From: Cloeon dipterum
Lineage: Eukaryota > Arthropoda > Insecta > Ephemeroptera > Baetidae
DNA length: 64,000 nt
Assembly: GCF_949628265.1 (NCBI RefSeq)
Contig: NC_088789.1
Location: 6,440,886 to 6,504,885 of the forward strand
Direction: 5' to 3'
The position numbers were made by a program, and so were the translations under genes. The notes under the pieces were generated by a model that saw only the letters and a program-made list of their open reading frames with translations, made no database searches and was not told the origin of the DNA. This document shows, in pieces, positions 46,749 to 61,199 of this stretch (the first letter of the stretch is position 1; the number at the start of each line of letters is the position of its first letter).

Positions 46749-48612
46749 CGCTCCCCCTCCCGCTCTCTGTGTGGATGACCGACCTGGGCCCCCTCTCCCT
46801 TCCCCAGACCGCTCTGCCCTGGACCGAATTTCGGCGAGCACCCACCTTCGCACCGCCCGAACAACCAAGAAAAGGATGAGCACGTCAATCTGTTATATTA
46901 ACATTTACCTACCAAATATATAAAGCTCATGTTAAAAACCTGCTTTACTTTGAGGTTATTACGCTCTAAATAATATTATGTTCTTTACAAAATATTATAT
47001 AACCTTTTTAATTTTTTTTACAAGAATAATTAAGTTAAATAATTCGATTTTTGCAATGTTTAAATAATTTATTAATTTTATTTTTAAATTTTAATAATTT
47101 TTAAATTTATATTAAAACAAGTTCATGTGTCAACACTTTATTGATCTTTCTAATCAATAGCATATCGACTGTTATATCTATTTCTAATTTAAATTTGTAG
47201 TAACTCTCTATCCGATACCTGATAATGATAAATTAAAAGATCAGCTCTTTACCGCACAGTTACTGATAGTTTATTGTGGCTTTGACACTTTGAAGAGACC
47301 ATTCATAAAGAAAAACAACAGAAATTTTATAATTCATAAGAAGTTAATTGTAAATTAGATAAATTACAAGGAAAACAGAATCCAGGACAAGGGATTTTAT
47401 AATCGCAATGGGTTCCAGTAATAAATTAAGTTACGTGGTTTTCATGTACACAAAGCGTGCTCCTCTTACCGAATGATAGAGGAAGAAGACACATATATTA
47501 GGCGAGGGAGGGCAATTAAAATGTAGCGTTAATCTGCGACCTGAACTCGGCGTGAGCGGGACAAAAAGTCTGACTGTGTGCAAGTGCACCGTGGCAGCTC
47601 ACGGAAGAGCCGGATTTACCGCGTGTGCAACAATTATGCACGCCAGCAGCCAGCGTGACCTACCTCAAAGTCGGAACTAACTGCAACTGCAGCACATCAA
47701 ATCGATACAAATGCAGTGCACTTCAAAATTATTCAAGATTTTTCTAAAAACATTACTTCATGGGTATATTATTTGTATTTCAAAGCACTTTTTGACACAT
47801 AATTCTATTCGATAGGCCAGCAGTAGATCTTTTGTACAGAAATTTTCTTCCTGGTAGAATTAAATTATTTTAAATAGCTTTAAATTAAGGATGAAATTTT
47901 GCGCAAAATATTTTCAAATTTTTGTTCTCATCGCAGGGAGGTCGAGCTGCGGAATTTGACACAGGATTTCGTTTCTCTATTTCTTATTGTGCTGAGCTAT
48001 AAGTGCAAACCGTTGGCTTTCAACGGCAGGATCATTTCTGTGACACAAATTTTGATTTAAGGGGTTTTATAGCTGTCGTTCAGTGTGAGCCCGCAAAATC
48101 CTTTTATAAATTATCACTTTTAGCCAACCACTCTAGCTATAAATCCACTTGGAGTAGAGCCAATTGAGTTATTTTTCATATTTAAATTTTGATAATCGTT
48201 CGCTCTAGTCTATATCGTAAAAATTAATTTTGTTGTCTATGCCATGAGCAAAATTGTTATTTTCCGTGAGGAAAACCAATTAAAAAAATGGTTAGTAGCC
48301 AACAATAATTTGCATAGATTTTACAACCAGTTGCTGCTTTTAATTTTTGGTAGCATCCAAAGTTGAATACAATTTTGGCGTGTTTTGCCACCCAAACGTA
48401 AAGCGGTCGTAAAACGAAAGCAAAATTTGCCGTGCGGGTCAGAGCAATTTGGCGAGAGAAACCTGCTGTGCCGGGCAGGGTGGCAGCTATTTTATGTACA
48501 TTCCAGCAGGAGAACAATTACACGCACCCATCGCGGCCAGAAGGAAAACAATAATTGCTTCAGGGGGGCAGTGAAAACATCTCGGTGAAATTGGCGTGCA
48601 AGTGAAGACGGC

Positions 48613-48746
48613 TATAAAAAGGAGTCCTCGCACACCGTATACTTAATTATTACTACAAGACAACCGGGAGTGCATGTTTCGAGTTTCTTGCACCCGACGA
48701 ACGCACCGAGCGGCGCAATTGTACATTTTTGTGTTTACATAATAAA
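48613..48746 (+). promoter_or_regulatory. Candidate TATA box with AATAAA 130 bp downstream
   Basis: TATAAAAAGG (48613-48622) is preceded by GC-richer sequence. About 120 bp later come a 22-codon ATG frame (48675-48743) and, overlapping its stop, AATAAA (48741-48746). It may be a very short transcription unit, or chance. Confidence 0.2.
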
Positions 48747-51700
48747 ATGTTACTCGACGAAAACACTGGTAATTGTACTGTGCTCTCTGCACGAAAGCAA
48801 GGGATGGATGCATGCACTCGCGGCTAATTATTATTAATGCGCCATCTCCGTAACGGTCCGCGCAATTTGCTCTCGTAGCCGAAACAATAATTGAGTTTGT
48901 TTAATTTGGTGATCGTGTGGTCGAGCCCGGCCGGGACTTACCTTTTCTTGTACTCTGCTCTTTTTAACGGGTTCTGGTGCATTGTTGTGGATTTTCATTT
49001 CGGAGATCAAATGAACTTGTGGCCTGCGCACGTCATATTGCGATGGGAACATTTCACCTCAATCGAATCGTCAAAATTGAGTCATTTCGCTCACAGTTAT
49101 GTGGATGTAAACGCCTCAGATTATTGCCATTTTTTGCGCCATTATTCGTGTGAAATAAAAGCCACTTATTTTTCGACGCCAAAATTACGCTCGAGTTCAA
49201 TGTTAAAATAATGCAGCAAACAAAAATCTTCTTCTTAAGAGTCCAAACGCATGGCATGAACGAGTGCTTTTTTGCAAAGAAAATCTCCCGCTCTTGGGAA
49301 ACGAGCGCTTCACTTCACATTAATTCTGTTTCTATGGGAATGCAGCTAGCACGTGCAATATTTACACCAAAACCACCATCAAACTGTTTATTGGAGTGGA
49401 TTTTATCATAATAACAATACGGCTCAATGCCGCGTGTACAGTAATTTTTCCCACAAACACAGCAAACTCAGACTTCCGCGCGGAGTGCGCATTTTTAAAC
49501 ACACTACATGATACATTATTGGACGCGTCGGCAGCACAATTAAATACAATTGCTGGTACCGAGCGAAAGGGATCGTGACCCTGCTGCGCTGCGAAAACAA
49601 AAGGGTTCACTAAATTGTTGAGTCGCTAATTTCACTATCAATCGCGAGAGCAAAAAGCATGCGAACGGGAAGAGTGATTATTACAACTGCTCGCTGAATC
49701 GTATAACAGCTTCGAGATCAGTTTTCCTGGGACAATTCACGTGGCAATTTCAGCAGTAAACTGTGCGTTTAATTCCAATCGCCGCCTTCTAACAACTTCC
49801 ATTGGGAATCGGACTGTATAGCTGTCAAGTGTGAAAATAAAAATTAAATATCCGCTACTCATTGAGGAAGAAATAAAGTTGTTTTTAATTTCATAAATCT
49901 CTACAATTAGGAGTAAGACGCATTTTATGTAAGTTGTCCAGAAGTCAACGACCACTGCATTCAAATCCTTGAAGCTTGCAGGTTGGGAGTTCGACTTGAA
50001 AAAAATCCTGAAGATTGCATAAGTAGAACAAAATGGATCATTAATTAAAGTCAATCCTTATGGAATTTTAAGAGTGATTCCAGAGAGTAAAATTGTTCTT
50101 CTCTTATCACGTAAACTCTAGAAAGAAATCTTCCTTGTACCCTAATTAAGGCCCAATCAATATAACTTTTGGGGTAAATTGCAATGAAATATTTTTTTCT
50201 ATTTGTAGGGCTTTCAACTAACTTTAAAGAATAATTATATAGCTGAATCTTGTGGGTTTTAAGTCATTTTTTATTTCTGTAAAATATTTCACAAAAATGT
50301 TTGAACTGATGAAGGTACCAGAATGTTTATCTACTTAAAAGTGAATCTTGTGAACAGTTTTAAAGTTTAAAGCAAAAGTTGAACCGATATAACTTTCTTA
50401 CGTCACGCGATTTTTACGGTATTAATTTTCAGCAAAAGTGGCTTTAATCACAAAAAGAATAAGGAAAGGTGCTCGACCCTGGCTCATGAGTTGACAGCAC
50501 GGATCGTTATTCCGCACAAACAAGTGCATCGAGGTCCCGTAAGTCTCAAGTCGCTGTGAGGGCGGCTCCTTGCAACGCGTGTTCGCCTCAAAAAACAAAC
50601 ACACGTACGCGCACTCGTATTTTCTCGTTTTTTTTCTCATTTTCTTGTCGATTCGGGCAGCGTGGCTAATTAATTAGGCATGCCACGCGTTAATTGCCGA
50701 ATTTTATAGAGACAACAAACTCGCGGCAGAAAAAGCGCGACTCTAACTGTTCCACGTGTTCAACACAATGTGCTGCACTGCTCATTATGCACGAGCAGCG
50801 AGTGTTGTTCCTTTGCCGCGTTACGTTCGCATTTTGCACACAACAGGTGAAATTAATGGGAAAATCTGCCGCTGAGCGCGTGTGTTTTTTAAGCCGTTGC
50901 ACGTAATTCCTTGTGTGAGTGTATCCATATCCAGCTGCTCTTCTGTGCTGCTCTGTATGAACAACTGTAACAATTGAAATTCATATCTGTTGAGCCAGCG
51001 GATGCACGCCGGCACCGGTTCACCTTTCTTGTTATCGCCGTGTGAATGCGCACATTTCCTAACTACAATCCGCAAATGTTATAGACACAATTGAATTATT
51101 TATTAATTAGTCCAGCGTGGAATGAAACTGTAATTCGGCAAAACCATCATTGCTTGTTGCGACTCCGCAGCTCTCAGTTACAGTAACAAAAAGTATGTAA
51201 CTATCCTGTTAAGGAAATCTTAATTGGTGGCGATTATTTTAGCTTTTCATCATAGCTATTTAAGAGAAAAATCATAAAGCATAACATAAAACTTGGGGTT
51301 AAGCCAATATTTTGACTATAGAAAAAGAGGGATCTCTATTTTATTATAAAATGTAATTTTAAAATTGATATAGTTTTGTTGAAATAATTTATGGTACAAT
51401 ATAAGGAACTAGATTAAAAACATTTTATAAGGTTTCAATTGAAAGGGGCATCACATGATCATGAAAATTTGAACTTCAAACAGTGACAACTAAACACGTT
51501 TTGATTTATTTATATTACCTTCTAATGTTGTAATAGGAACCAAATAAAACCTCTCCAAGGCACATTCTTGAGTATCTTAGTAAAAAAAGCCTTGATTTTG
51601 GTATTATAAGACTTTTGGTATAAATATATCTGTCGAAATTTTGTGTATAAATTATGTGCTAAATGAAAATACACGTTTTTTTATCACTTTTCTTGACAAA

Positions 51701-54700
51701 TAGCAGTTAAAATTAGGTTGTGTGCTCGCACTAATTTCCAAACAATTTTTTTACTTTATTTTTTCATTTATTGTTTCTTGAATATAAATCGAGCTGAAGA
51801 AGAACATTATGAGAAAAACTGTATTCTTTTCTGCTCTGGTTTCCACCGAGATGTGTATGATAAATGTAAATGTCATCACTGCATTGTCCCGTGAAACCAA
51901 TGTCTCATACCAATGCTGCCTCTTACAAATAACGTAAATAGTCGAAGCCGTTGACGTTCAATAAGTATTATAATATCATGCATCTCAATATTTTGGGACA
52001 GATTATAGAGATTATATTGAACATTTTATATTAATGTTTTTAAAGATTCCAGAGTATTAAATTTGATTGGAACCTCTGTCCATATTAGCAAAAAGGAATG
52101 TAAAAAATTTCCACCAATCATACTGTCTATATTTAACATGTTTTTTCCTTTTTCTGTATCCAATGCTGTGTTACAATGCCAATTTGAATGTGCGGGTCGA
52201 CGAGAATCGAAAAAATACACCGCTATAGCAGCCGTTTAAACGACAAATTTCGGGTACGCGCTTTCATGTCCGAAATGTATGCACATAATAAATAATACAG
52301 TTATTTGAGGAATAATCGATTGGATGGCGACGATGCGAGGGAAGATCGTGAATTTCGTCCCTGCCAATTACAATAATTGATGTGTCACGTTGTTAACGCA
52401 TGTGCACGAAAAGCCGCACAGAATCACAGATGCTGTGCGTCTTTTCCGCTTGTTCTCCGGCCATACATTCAAACACATATTCACGAAGCGACAGCAGACG
52501 AAAAATGCGAGTCGCATCGCGAGACGTCGCCTAAAAGGCACCAAAGAAGATGCGGCGACAATGGCAAAAACGCCGACGATTCCCATAAAATCGGACACGT
52601 CGTTGCTCTCTTGGTACAAGAACCGCGAAAAACAATTACACGAGAATCCTTTTCTTGCGCCTGCCGAAAAATGCATGGGAGAATACGGCAGTTCGCCATA
52701 TATCAGACTGCTATTCGAATCGAAATCACTTTGCCGCATTTTCATGGGAAAATGGTCATTAAATTTCGATTGCAGGTGCAGACTGAGGAAAACATTGGCC
52801 CGACAATTTAGCATCAAAACGAGCAAGAAAGCTTATTATTCGGAATTTGAACGTACCCGTTATTTCCTTGCATTGAAACTAATTTTCAAGGTTTGCTAGG
52901 AACAGTTAGGGCATGTTCAGTTCCAAGAAATTATGAAAATAAACAAAATATTGCCATAAAAATGCTTAAAACTCTAGGGATACAATATTCGTGGCAAGGA
53001 CGAAAGTAGGTGCGCGCATTGCGATGACTTCGTCGGCTGCTAGCCACGTTGCCCTTTCTCATCTCTACTTCAATTTTTTGTTTGACAATGTACCCCTGTA
53101 TTTAAATTGTGATCAATGAGGATAAACAGTTATTAGTCGTTTTTTAATTTGATATTGAAAAGGAACAGTTGTGCGCAAAGAGCCGTGTAGAATGTCAAGG
53201 TAACACTAGAATTTTGCCATCCCGCATTAGGTTTCTATATCTGAAAGCGTGCATCTGAGATCCCCTTTGTTCTGTTTCTCACATAGTCGCGCAGTCTGGC
53301 ATGATAATTATAAATTATAATATATTGTGATAAAAGCTCATTAGCACAACACAAATCTTTCTGTTGAATGTGGTAAATGGAAGGAGGTGACACAGACAAA
53401 ACGCACGCATGACAAATTGTAATTTAATCGCGAATTCTAAAAAAATTAACCGGTTATTTTCATTAAAATCTAATAATGAGCAAATAAGTAAAGTTGCTTT
53501 TACTGTAATTTTTTTAAGGCCTTATTGATGCTTATTGCTATTTCCTCTTCACAGTAGTTGAAACTGAACGCCTTTAAAATTAAATTTCAAAACCGGTCTG
53601 TTGTGTTTATGTTGAGCACATAAATTAAAAAAAAACTCTTTAAATCAAGTAAAATAAAGTATCGCTTTTAATTCTCTTAGCATAAAATAGAATAGACCTC
53701 AAATGATAGCATTTTTTCACAAATATCGAATTTTTAAAATATTCAAACCTCACAGTTACAAGGAAAGGATCACGTCACAGACATTTGTAAAACAATTAGC
53801 AGAAGGAGTGGAAAACTCTGTACTCTTTATCAACTAAACAGGCGCATCGAAAGTTAAAAGGATGTCCATTCTTTATAATAATCCTTTTTCAAGCGCTTCT
53901 TTATCTTCTCTTTTGAATGCACAATTTAACTTGCACTACGAGTGTGACAACCCAAACTGATTTGATTTTCCTTTTTGTGTGTGGAAAGAACAGTTAAATC
54001 GTGTAATTGAAAGTAATGCCAAGTGCATTCCACTTTTTCTATTATTCGGTACAAATTGTCCATTAAAAAGAAGCGTCGGTAATGTTGAACCTGCGCTGAA
54101 TGGCGAGTGAAAATTGCGGTGTCGAGGAATCTTTTTCATTAGCAGTGAACGCGTTTTTCTCCCCGAGTGGTGCGATTTCGTTTCTCACCGCACGTGATAT
54201 TTCGTTTTAATGCTTTTAATCCTTTCGATGCTGCTCCAGAGGAGTCAGCGCGCGTCGAAAACCGCTACATGCGCTTACACGGTCCTGTAAACGCGCGGAA
54301 AAGCAGCCGGAATCGCGTATTATTCTCTGTTTTACTCCAACAGAAAGCAAGCGCACCGGCCAGAGAGAAGAGCAGAGAATCAAAAGGATTTTCTGCGGCT
54401 GAGCACACGGCAAAAAAAGGGTTCGGGGAATCGGAGCAGAAGGCAGTGTTCTGCGCTGCATGGGGTGCTTCGCGCACACACGGAAGTCGAAACGATTAAT
54501 TTAAATTGTGTTCAAGAGCATCTTGCTAGTGAAATGAAGTTGTTTGTTATAATTTTTGCATTTTATTCGCATGGAGATGCTAAAATGGAGTGCTAAAGAA
54601 CCGCTTTTTTCACAACGTGAGAGACCAAAAATGTATTTTTTAAGGTTGGGTCACAGAAAATCGCCTCTCCTTCATATGCATGCCATGCCTTTTTAGGAAA

Positions 54701-57262
54701 ATTATTTATTCAAATCATGAGTGTGCCTCAAGAGCAGAAAGAAAATTTTGTATAGGCGGCTCTTCTTGATCCTTATCTTGAAGTCGTGGCAAAAAAAGCA
54801 TGCATTATTGTTCTTTATTTTATGAAATATTTTTTTAAAAAAATGTTATGGTTATTTATTCTCACTTTAACCATTACATCATCATGTGTGCTAAACATAA
54901 TTTAAAAGGTAGCAGCGAGAGTTGTTGGCATGACAAAATTTCTTCAGGCATTCAATTTTGAGAGCAAATCAAAATAAAGATCCTCTACCTAAACACGATT
55001 CCTACTGATAACGCTTTGTAAATTTTTTTTCTCTTAATTAATAGCCAATTGAATTCATGGTACATCCACAATTTTTCATTACATCTGGACCGGGGAAAAA
55101 TTAAAATACTATTTTTTTTTTGTCTATTTTTTGCTTGGTTTCGATTTCTCTTGTCACGTTCTATCGAATAATGTGCAACTAATGGAATTTTTCTTTTAGC
55201 GATATTCAGACACTCTCACCGCAGGAGCTGATTTTTTATGAAATTTTAGCTTCTACCCATTTTTTAAGAAACTGTTTAAAATGGAAGATAAAATGAATTA
55301 TTTATTGAACCTATTTTTGGGATTACATTAAAATTTTTTCACAATATAGCAAGCGTTTCAGTTGGATTAAAATACTCTGTTTCAGCGTAATTCCAATAAA
55401 AATATATTTTTGCATTTTCAATCACTTCATGCTTACACTGACAAGAATTTAAATGACTAGATATATTTTACAAATAAACGGAGAAGGTTCACGCATTAAT
55501 TATAATAATTAACGGGTCTCTGTCACGTTTAAATCGTTAAAAAGCAATGAATTGAACACACCACACCTGCCACGTATGAATCATCATCACTTAAATTTCG
55601 GCAAATGCGGATGATGCAAGCGACTCCCACGTCTCACGCGGACGCGGGAGGCGAGAAAAGCAAAATAAAGAGTCATTTTCAAGAATCCGGCTGCTGCAGC
55701 AATGCGCTTTGCTTTCTTTCGGCGCGCTTTTATTGTGTTTGACCGGCAAAGAGTTCATCTGAATTTGGCCGCCGCGTGGTTCCGAGCTGATGTTAACAAC
55801 CGCGATGAGCGATGACGGACGCCGCGCGATGTAACGTGTACTGTGTACCATTGTGGTAATGATGCAACGCGCCGTGACTCTTGGCTGCCACTTTATGCGG
55901 TGATAATTGGCTTTTCATGCAGTCGCGAAAAATAATCTCGTCCTCTCATCGCCTAATACTTTTCAAATTACACCTCTTATGCGCAAAAAGCCTGGATTTC
56001 CTTTATTTTCTCTGCAGTTTTATCTGGCCAAAAGGTGGAATTAGCCGGAACGATGATGTGGCTGCACTGGGAATGAAGCCATCTTTTGGGATTTATGCCT
56101 TTAGACACCTCTCCGCGGCCAAAATCGCTCTCTCGAGCGCCGCGCGTGAGAAATTCCATTCCAGCGGCTAAACTCCAGGATGAAAACCTTTATTGTTGAC
56201 GCTCGTCTGATCTTCTCATAGTTTTCATAAAGGAGCGAAATTTTTAATTTGCAATTAAAATTGTAATTACAAAACTGTTAACACATATCTTTTGGCCAAA
56301 ACAGTTGTATGTCCATGTTTACCTGGGAAAACGACTATGACTTGTTGCGTGCCCTTTGGCATAGCCTCATTTAATTAATTACCGTCGAAATTTATTTATA
56401 TTCACGGGTTCCTTGTGTAACTGTGCAATTTTATTTTGATATTATAACCCATAGAATTGATCAAACTGCAATACTTGTCTAAATTTAATCAAGATGCAAG
56501 TGATTTATTTTTTTATTTTTTAAATAAAAATATATGATTTACATAATGAACTTGAATATTTTGTAAAAGTAGCCCCTATTCTTTTAACAAATAAATCTAA
56601 TAGGATATTTTGGAGTTTTAAACTTGAGAAATGTATGTAGCATATTCATCAAAGAAGATTAATTCTGTGAAACCCTGGAAAAGTGAGCAAACTGATTTTA
56701 TTTTATAGCAAGGAGACTCTCTTCATAAGAAATATAATGGCCATTATCATTGGATGTTATGATCTACTGCAGAAATTAAAATCTTCGATGAAAAATTGGG
56801 AAGTACTTTATTTTCAGAACTAAATGGGCAAAAAAATCAATTAATTTTGTTCCTGTTTTACTTTTGTAACGCGTTGAAAGTCTACTTGTTTAAATAACCA
56901 GATCAACAGACCGCTTACTGAAACCAATGATGCAAATAGTTGCAATTGATGTACTATGTCAATGCACTTTATTTAATATGATATTTTTATCTCAATATGC
57001 ACTTGCAATGTTGTACAAAGTCGCTGCGACCTTTCGGAAAATTAGGTCACATAGTGGAAGCAGAAAATCACGACTATAAGATGAAAGAACGCAGTCGTTG
57101 CGTGCGTAATAAACGGCGAAGGAGAAAATTCTGACAAGCTGCAGCAATTAGCCGATTCTTTTTACTGTAAAATCCACACATTACGCAGATAAGCCATGCA
57201 ATAAGACGGTGTTATAACTCCCTCGCGTGGGAAAAGAATTATTATGAGCTGCGATCAGCCCA

Positions 57263-57278
57263 AGAGAGAGAGAGAGAG
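57263..57278. repeat. GA dinucleotide run
   Basis: About eight GA units; a simple repeat and possible GAGA-factor site. Confidence 0.8.
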
Positions 57279-60200
57279 GAATTTCTTTCATATGCAGCAT
57301 GCTCTCTACGACTGATGTATGAAGCGCGCTAACGGGGAATCGCGAGAGGGCACAGAATGAAGTGTAATTTATGTGTATGTAAATTGGCGCGGCGGCGACA
57401 TGATTCGCCTGCTTACGCTGCACGTATATACGGAGCGGTGTTTGACGACATGTGTGCAATAAACGCGCAAAATGCGGCTTCTCTCTAATTTGCTCGATTT
57501 CTTGACTGTCTGTCAGCTGCGAAAGCCAATAACGCGCGCAGCGCAAAGGTTCCGTTGCACTTTTCTCTCTTTCTGGTTGCTTTGTGCCTCGTTCGTTCTC
57601 ATCTCGCGCCGAAACGAGACTTCCATAACGCAGGCCGGGGCACGTGCAATTCGTTTCCATAAAATGCGGCGCAAACCGGTACGGAGAGTTTCGATCAACA
57701 CATCTGTGGCTAGCTCACTCTGCGGAATTGGGCATTATAACGAGACTGTGAGTGATTATAGCTGCACAACACAGTTACTTGCCGGAATAATAATGTCGAA
57801 GCTGAAGACGTGCTCTCAGGTTATTTCATGAAAGCATTATTTGTCAAGCAGATTCGTGTCACTCTTCATGTCTTGGCTCCAATAATGAGCACAATACCTA
57901 GACAGTTATCAGACTGAATTTTTCATAGTTAATGATGTGGTTACAAAATTGGAGCTATTTGGTTTCAAATGATTAACAGAGTTTTTATGCCTGAAAGTTA
58001 CGTCTGTTGGTTAATCGATTTTTTCCAATAAAACAGTGATACAAACTAGCCCGCATTGTCTGACTTGGATGGTTAAAGTATATTGCTAGCAGTGTCAAGG
58101 CTATGGGAGGTATTTCAGAATTTCGGGGATCTGTTACTGTTTTCAGAGATGGCGAAAGGGGTGGTTAATTATGCAACTCGAAATACTCAAAAAGTTCAAT
58201 GGGCTGGGAGGACTCGCGTCTAGCTGATTTTCGCAAGTTTCCAGCGGCTTTAGGGACAAATGTCTGGCCTTTCAATAAAAGACTTTAATGCGGGGAGGCG
58301 AATAGATGGCCTCGATTTGGCCCAAGCTCCTCTGCGGTGACAAGAAGTAAAAATCATTTATAAAAATTGTTAAATTTGCCCTTCAATATACTATTTATCG
58401 TTGGTTTAGATAGAGTGAAATTATTCAAATCACAAAATATTTTAGGTTCACAAAAAAATTAGTTTAGAAAATTCTCCTTTCCCTTTTTCTTCACTTATTA
58501 AATTAAAGAGTTCACTTATAAGCACTCCGTGAAATAATGTAGAACTTTTCGCTTGATGCTGAAAATTCGCTGTGTCATTTGATTCCTTCTATCAACGATT
58601 GCCTTCCAATGAGGGAATGAGGACCTATTTTCTCTTCAACCAACATATGTACTCGCCCCACACAACGTTGCATCATCTTGCCAGGAAACTGCACTAAAAC
58701 GAACTAAGCTTATTTCGCAGTCTGCCAATTAATTAGGCTAGCGGTGCGTTCAGGGCGAAATTCGGCCAGTAGCTTATTACTTATGATAATCGCGAACGGT
58801 ACCTTATTGCTCGGCTCAAAAACAACAAGGTCAATTAAAATAATCGGCGAGGAAATGAGCGCACTATCGTTTATATCTATCGCATGCAGCTTCTTGATTA
58901 CGCATGTGTATGGCAAATTGTCGCGATCAATCATTTTGCGACGCAGAAATTGATGAGTCGACTGCCACCGGCGATTAAATAATATTAACTAGGAACGTAT
59001 GCACAGGACGCTTTGCTGCTCGCGGCAAATGAGTTTTTTCTTCCGCGCCGACTGGTGCAATGGCCTTCACAAGGATGGGTGAGCTCTCGCAGAATACCTG
59101 TGCAGCTGCTCAAACATGATCGCATTTCGCGACTCGAATTATCCCACAGCGGCTTGTTTCCTCAGGTCAAATTATTATGTACGATATGAGATTTAAATTT
59201 AGGAGAGAACTGTTCTCATGTGCATTTTATGAATGGAGCTGTGAAAATCAAAACGGTGTTTTTAAAAAGTCCTTTTTTTAGAAATGGATGTCCATATCCA
59301 TAAGTAATTTGATTTGTTAAAGACATTTTCATGAACAATTTAGATCATTCAATATGGTTTTATAATTTTTAGCATAGTTAGCTAACAAATATGGCAGGCA
59401 CATAATATACTTCTTGATCTTAAAAAAAACATCAGTTTGGAGATTTGAAAAAACTGTAAAAATAATATTTTAAAGAAAACACCAAATTAAGAAAAGAAGA
59501 TGATAGTAGCTTTCACACAGCTTATTCGTGCAAAGTTGAGCTTGGTTTTTTTATTTGCAGTATTTAAGGCTTGAATGGGATTCAACATATTATAAAGTGT
59601 AATTTTAGTGTGCAGTCTTAATTGCATTATTCGTACACTTTGATGTTGTATTTTTAGCTAATTTTGAAGCTAATTGTCAGAAAAATTGTCGTTTATTAAA
59701 AACCCAGCACTTATTCCCGAAACTGTTGCTTGTTTGTCATTTATTTCAGCTAGAAATGTAACGACTGGAATAATTATATACTTCAACCAGTATATTTGAC
59801 TCCTTAAAAGGAGCTTTATGCTCCACGTAATTAAAATTTTTGAAACTCAAAGTTTTCAAATATTATGATTAATGTAAAGCTGAAAAATTAACAAAGTCGA
59901 ACTGTACTCGCATCGTGGAACGCATGCATTACGAGTATTTGGAATGCGTGAATCCGAGCAAGGCCCACGCTTTACCCCTGCATTATATTTTGTCATTCCA
60001 TTCGGATTTAGGAGACATGCGGAAGCACTCCAACTCGCTGCTTTGTGCCTTTCCAGAATGCGAGAATCAACTTCAATTATCAAAGCATGCTGTGTTTCAT
60101 TCCTGAACTGGGTTTCTTTCAATGACGCTGTTATTTGTTTGAAATGTTATTGGGACGCGAGTTTTGTCGAGTTTCTCGATCGCTGTCAGGCCCATCCATT

Positions 60201-61199
60201 TAATAAGAGGAGATAAATTAATTAAAAAATACAAATAATAATACTTTTATTGATTGAGCGGAGTATTTTGATTAGTTTCATACGCTTACAGTATTTGGTT
60301 TGAGAAAATAGGCCACACTCTTGGACAATAGGACGGGCCTCAATCATCTAGAGAACGCTTGGCAAGAATTCTTACGCCTCATTAAATCCTTCAAATAACC
60401 TAGATGCGTTTTGTGGCATTACTTACTCTCAAAAGATTCAACTGCAGCTTTAAATGGAAACTGAACGCAACAAAGACGAAGGCCGTCGAGCTCTTGCCTC
60501 AGCAAAATCTCCTTTTTTTGTTCAAAGCACGCAGTTCTGCTCTCCATCAAACTCCGAGATGACCAGAGTGAGCATTAAAGACTCGCCCTGGGCCTGCATT
60601 GCAAATGAGAAAATGCACCTGCTGCTTACAGTTCCGTTCCTATTTGATTTTATTATACAAGATCAATTGCAAAGATTAATCAGTGGCAGTTTTTGCGGTA
60701 TTAAATGTGACTGATGATGATTGGCGATGCTAAATATATAAATCGAGTCCGAGTTGCCGCGGTAACGGGACCTGCGGCGGTGGCGGCGGCGAGTGAGTTT
60801 GTGCCATTATTGCACCGCGAGTGCAGCTCCTCTCATAATAAAGATTAATCTGAATTAGATCGAGGCAGCCGTCGAGACTCATTATTAAATATATTCACGG
60901 TGCGTGAGAACACGCTTTTAAACGGCATCTCGGCAGCAAAGAGCATACACACAGTGGATAATTGAATGGAATGTGTATTCTTACTGGGAAATTACGCAGA
61001 CAAATGTGCTGTTTCATGAATTTCTCGCTGTAAATCGCACCTTTCTGAACATAGACGATTCTGGTTGGCACAAAATTAAGAAGGTTTGAATTAATCAAAT
61101 TGAGACTTGTTAGCAGAATCGAATTTAATGCTTTTTTCGTCTACAATGGAGCTGGCGCATGGTCCAGTAAGCAAGAGCGAATCGCAGTAATGTTTTAAT

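Larger units (their letters stand above)
46749..61199. other. Gene-poor 14 kb region
   Basis: No gene, RNA or element could be supported. It includes AT-rich low-complexity DNA (about 47000-47110), a GA run at 57263-57278, a TATA-like box at 48613 and an AACCGGTTA site at 53448. A 169-codon frame at 52390-52899 overlaps long frames on both strands and shows no family pattern. Confidence 0.45.

Noticed and set aside
52377..52899. Frames of 144, 152 and 169 codons over the same bases
   Set aside because: Three long frames on two strands over one CpG-rich block point to low stop density. The sequence has no recognisable domain.
59915..60106. Possible zinc-finger-like Cys/His spacing
   Set aside because: The C-x4-C to H-x3-H spacing is too short for a C2H2 finger, and overlapping frames exist on both strands.
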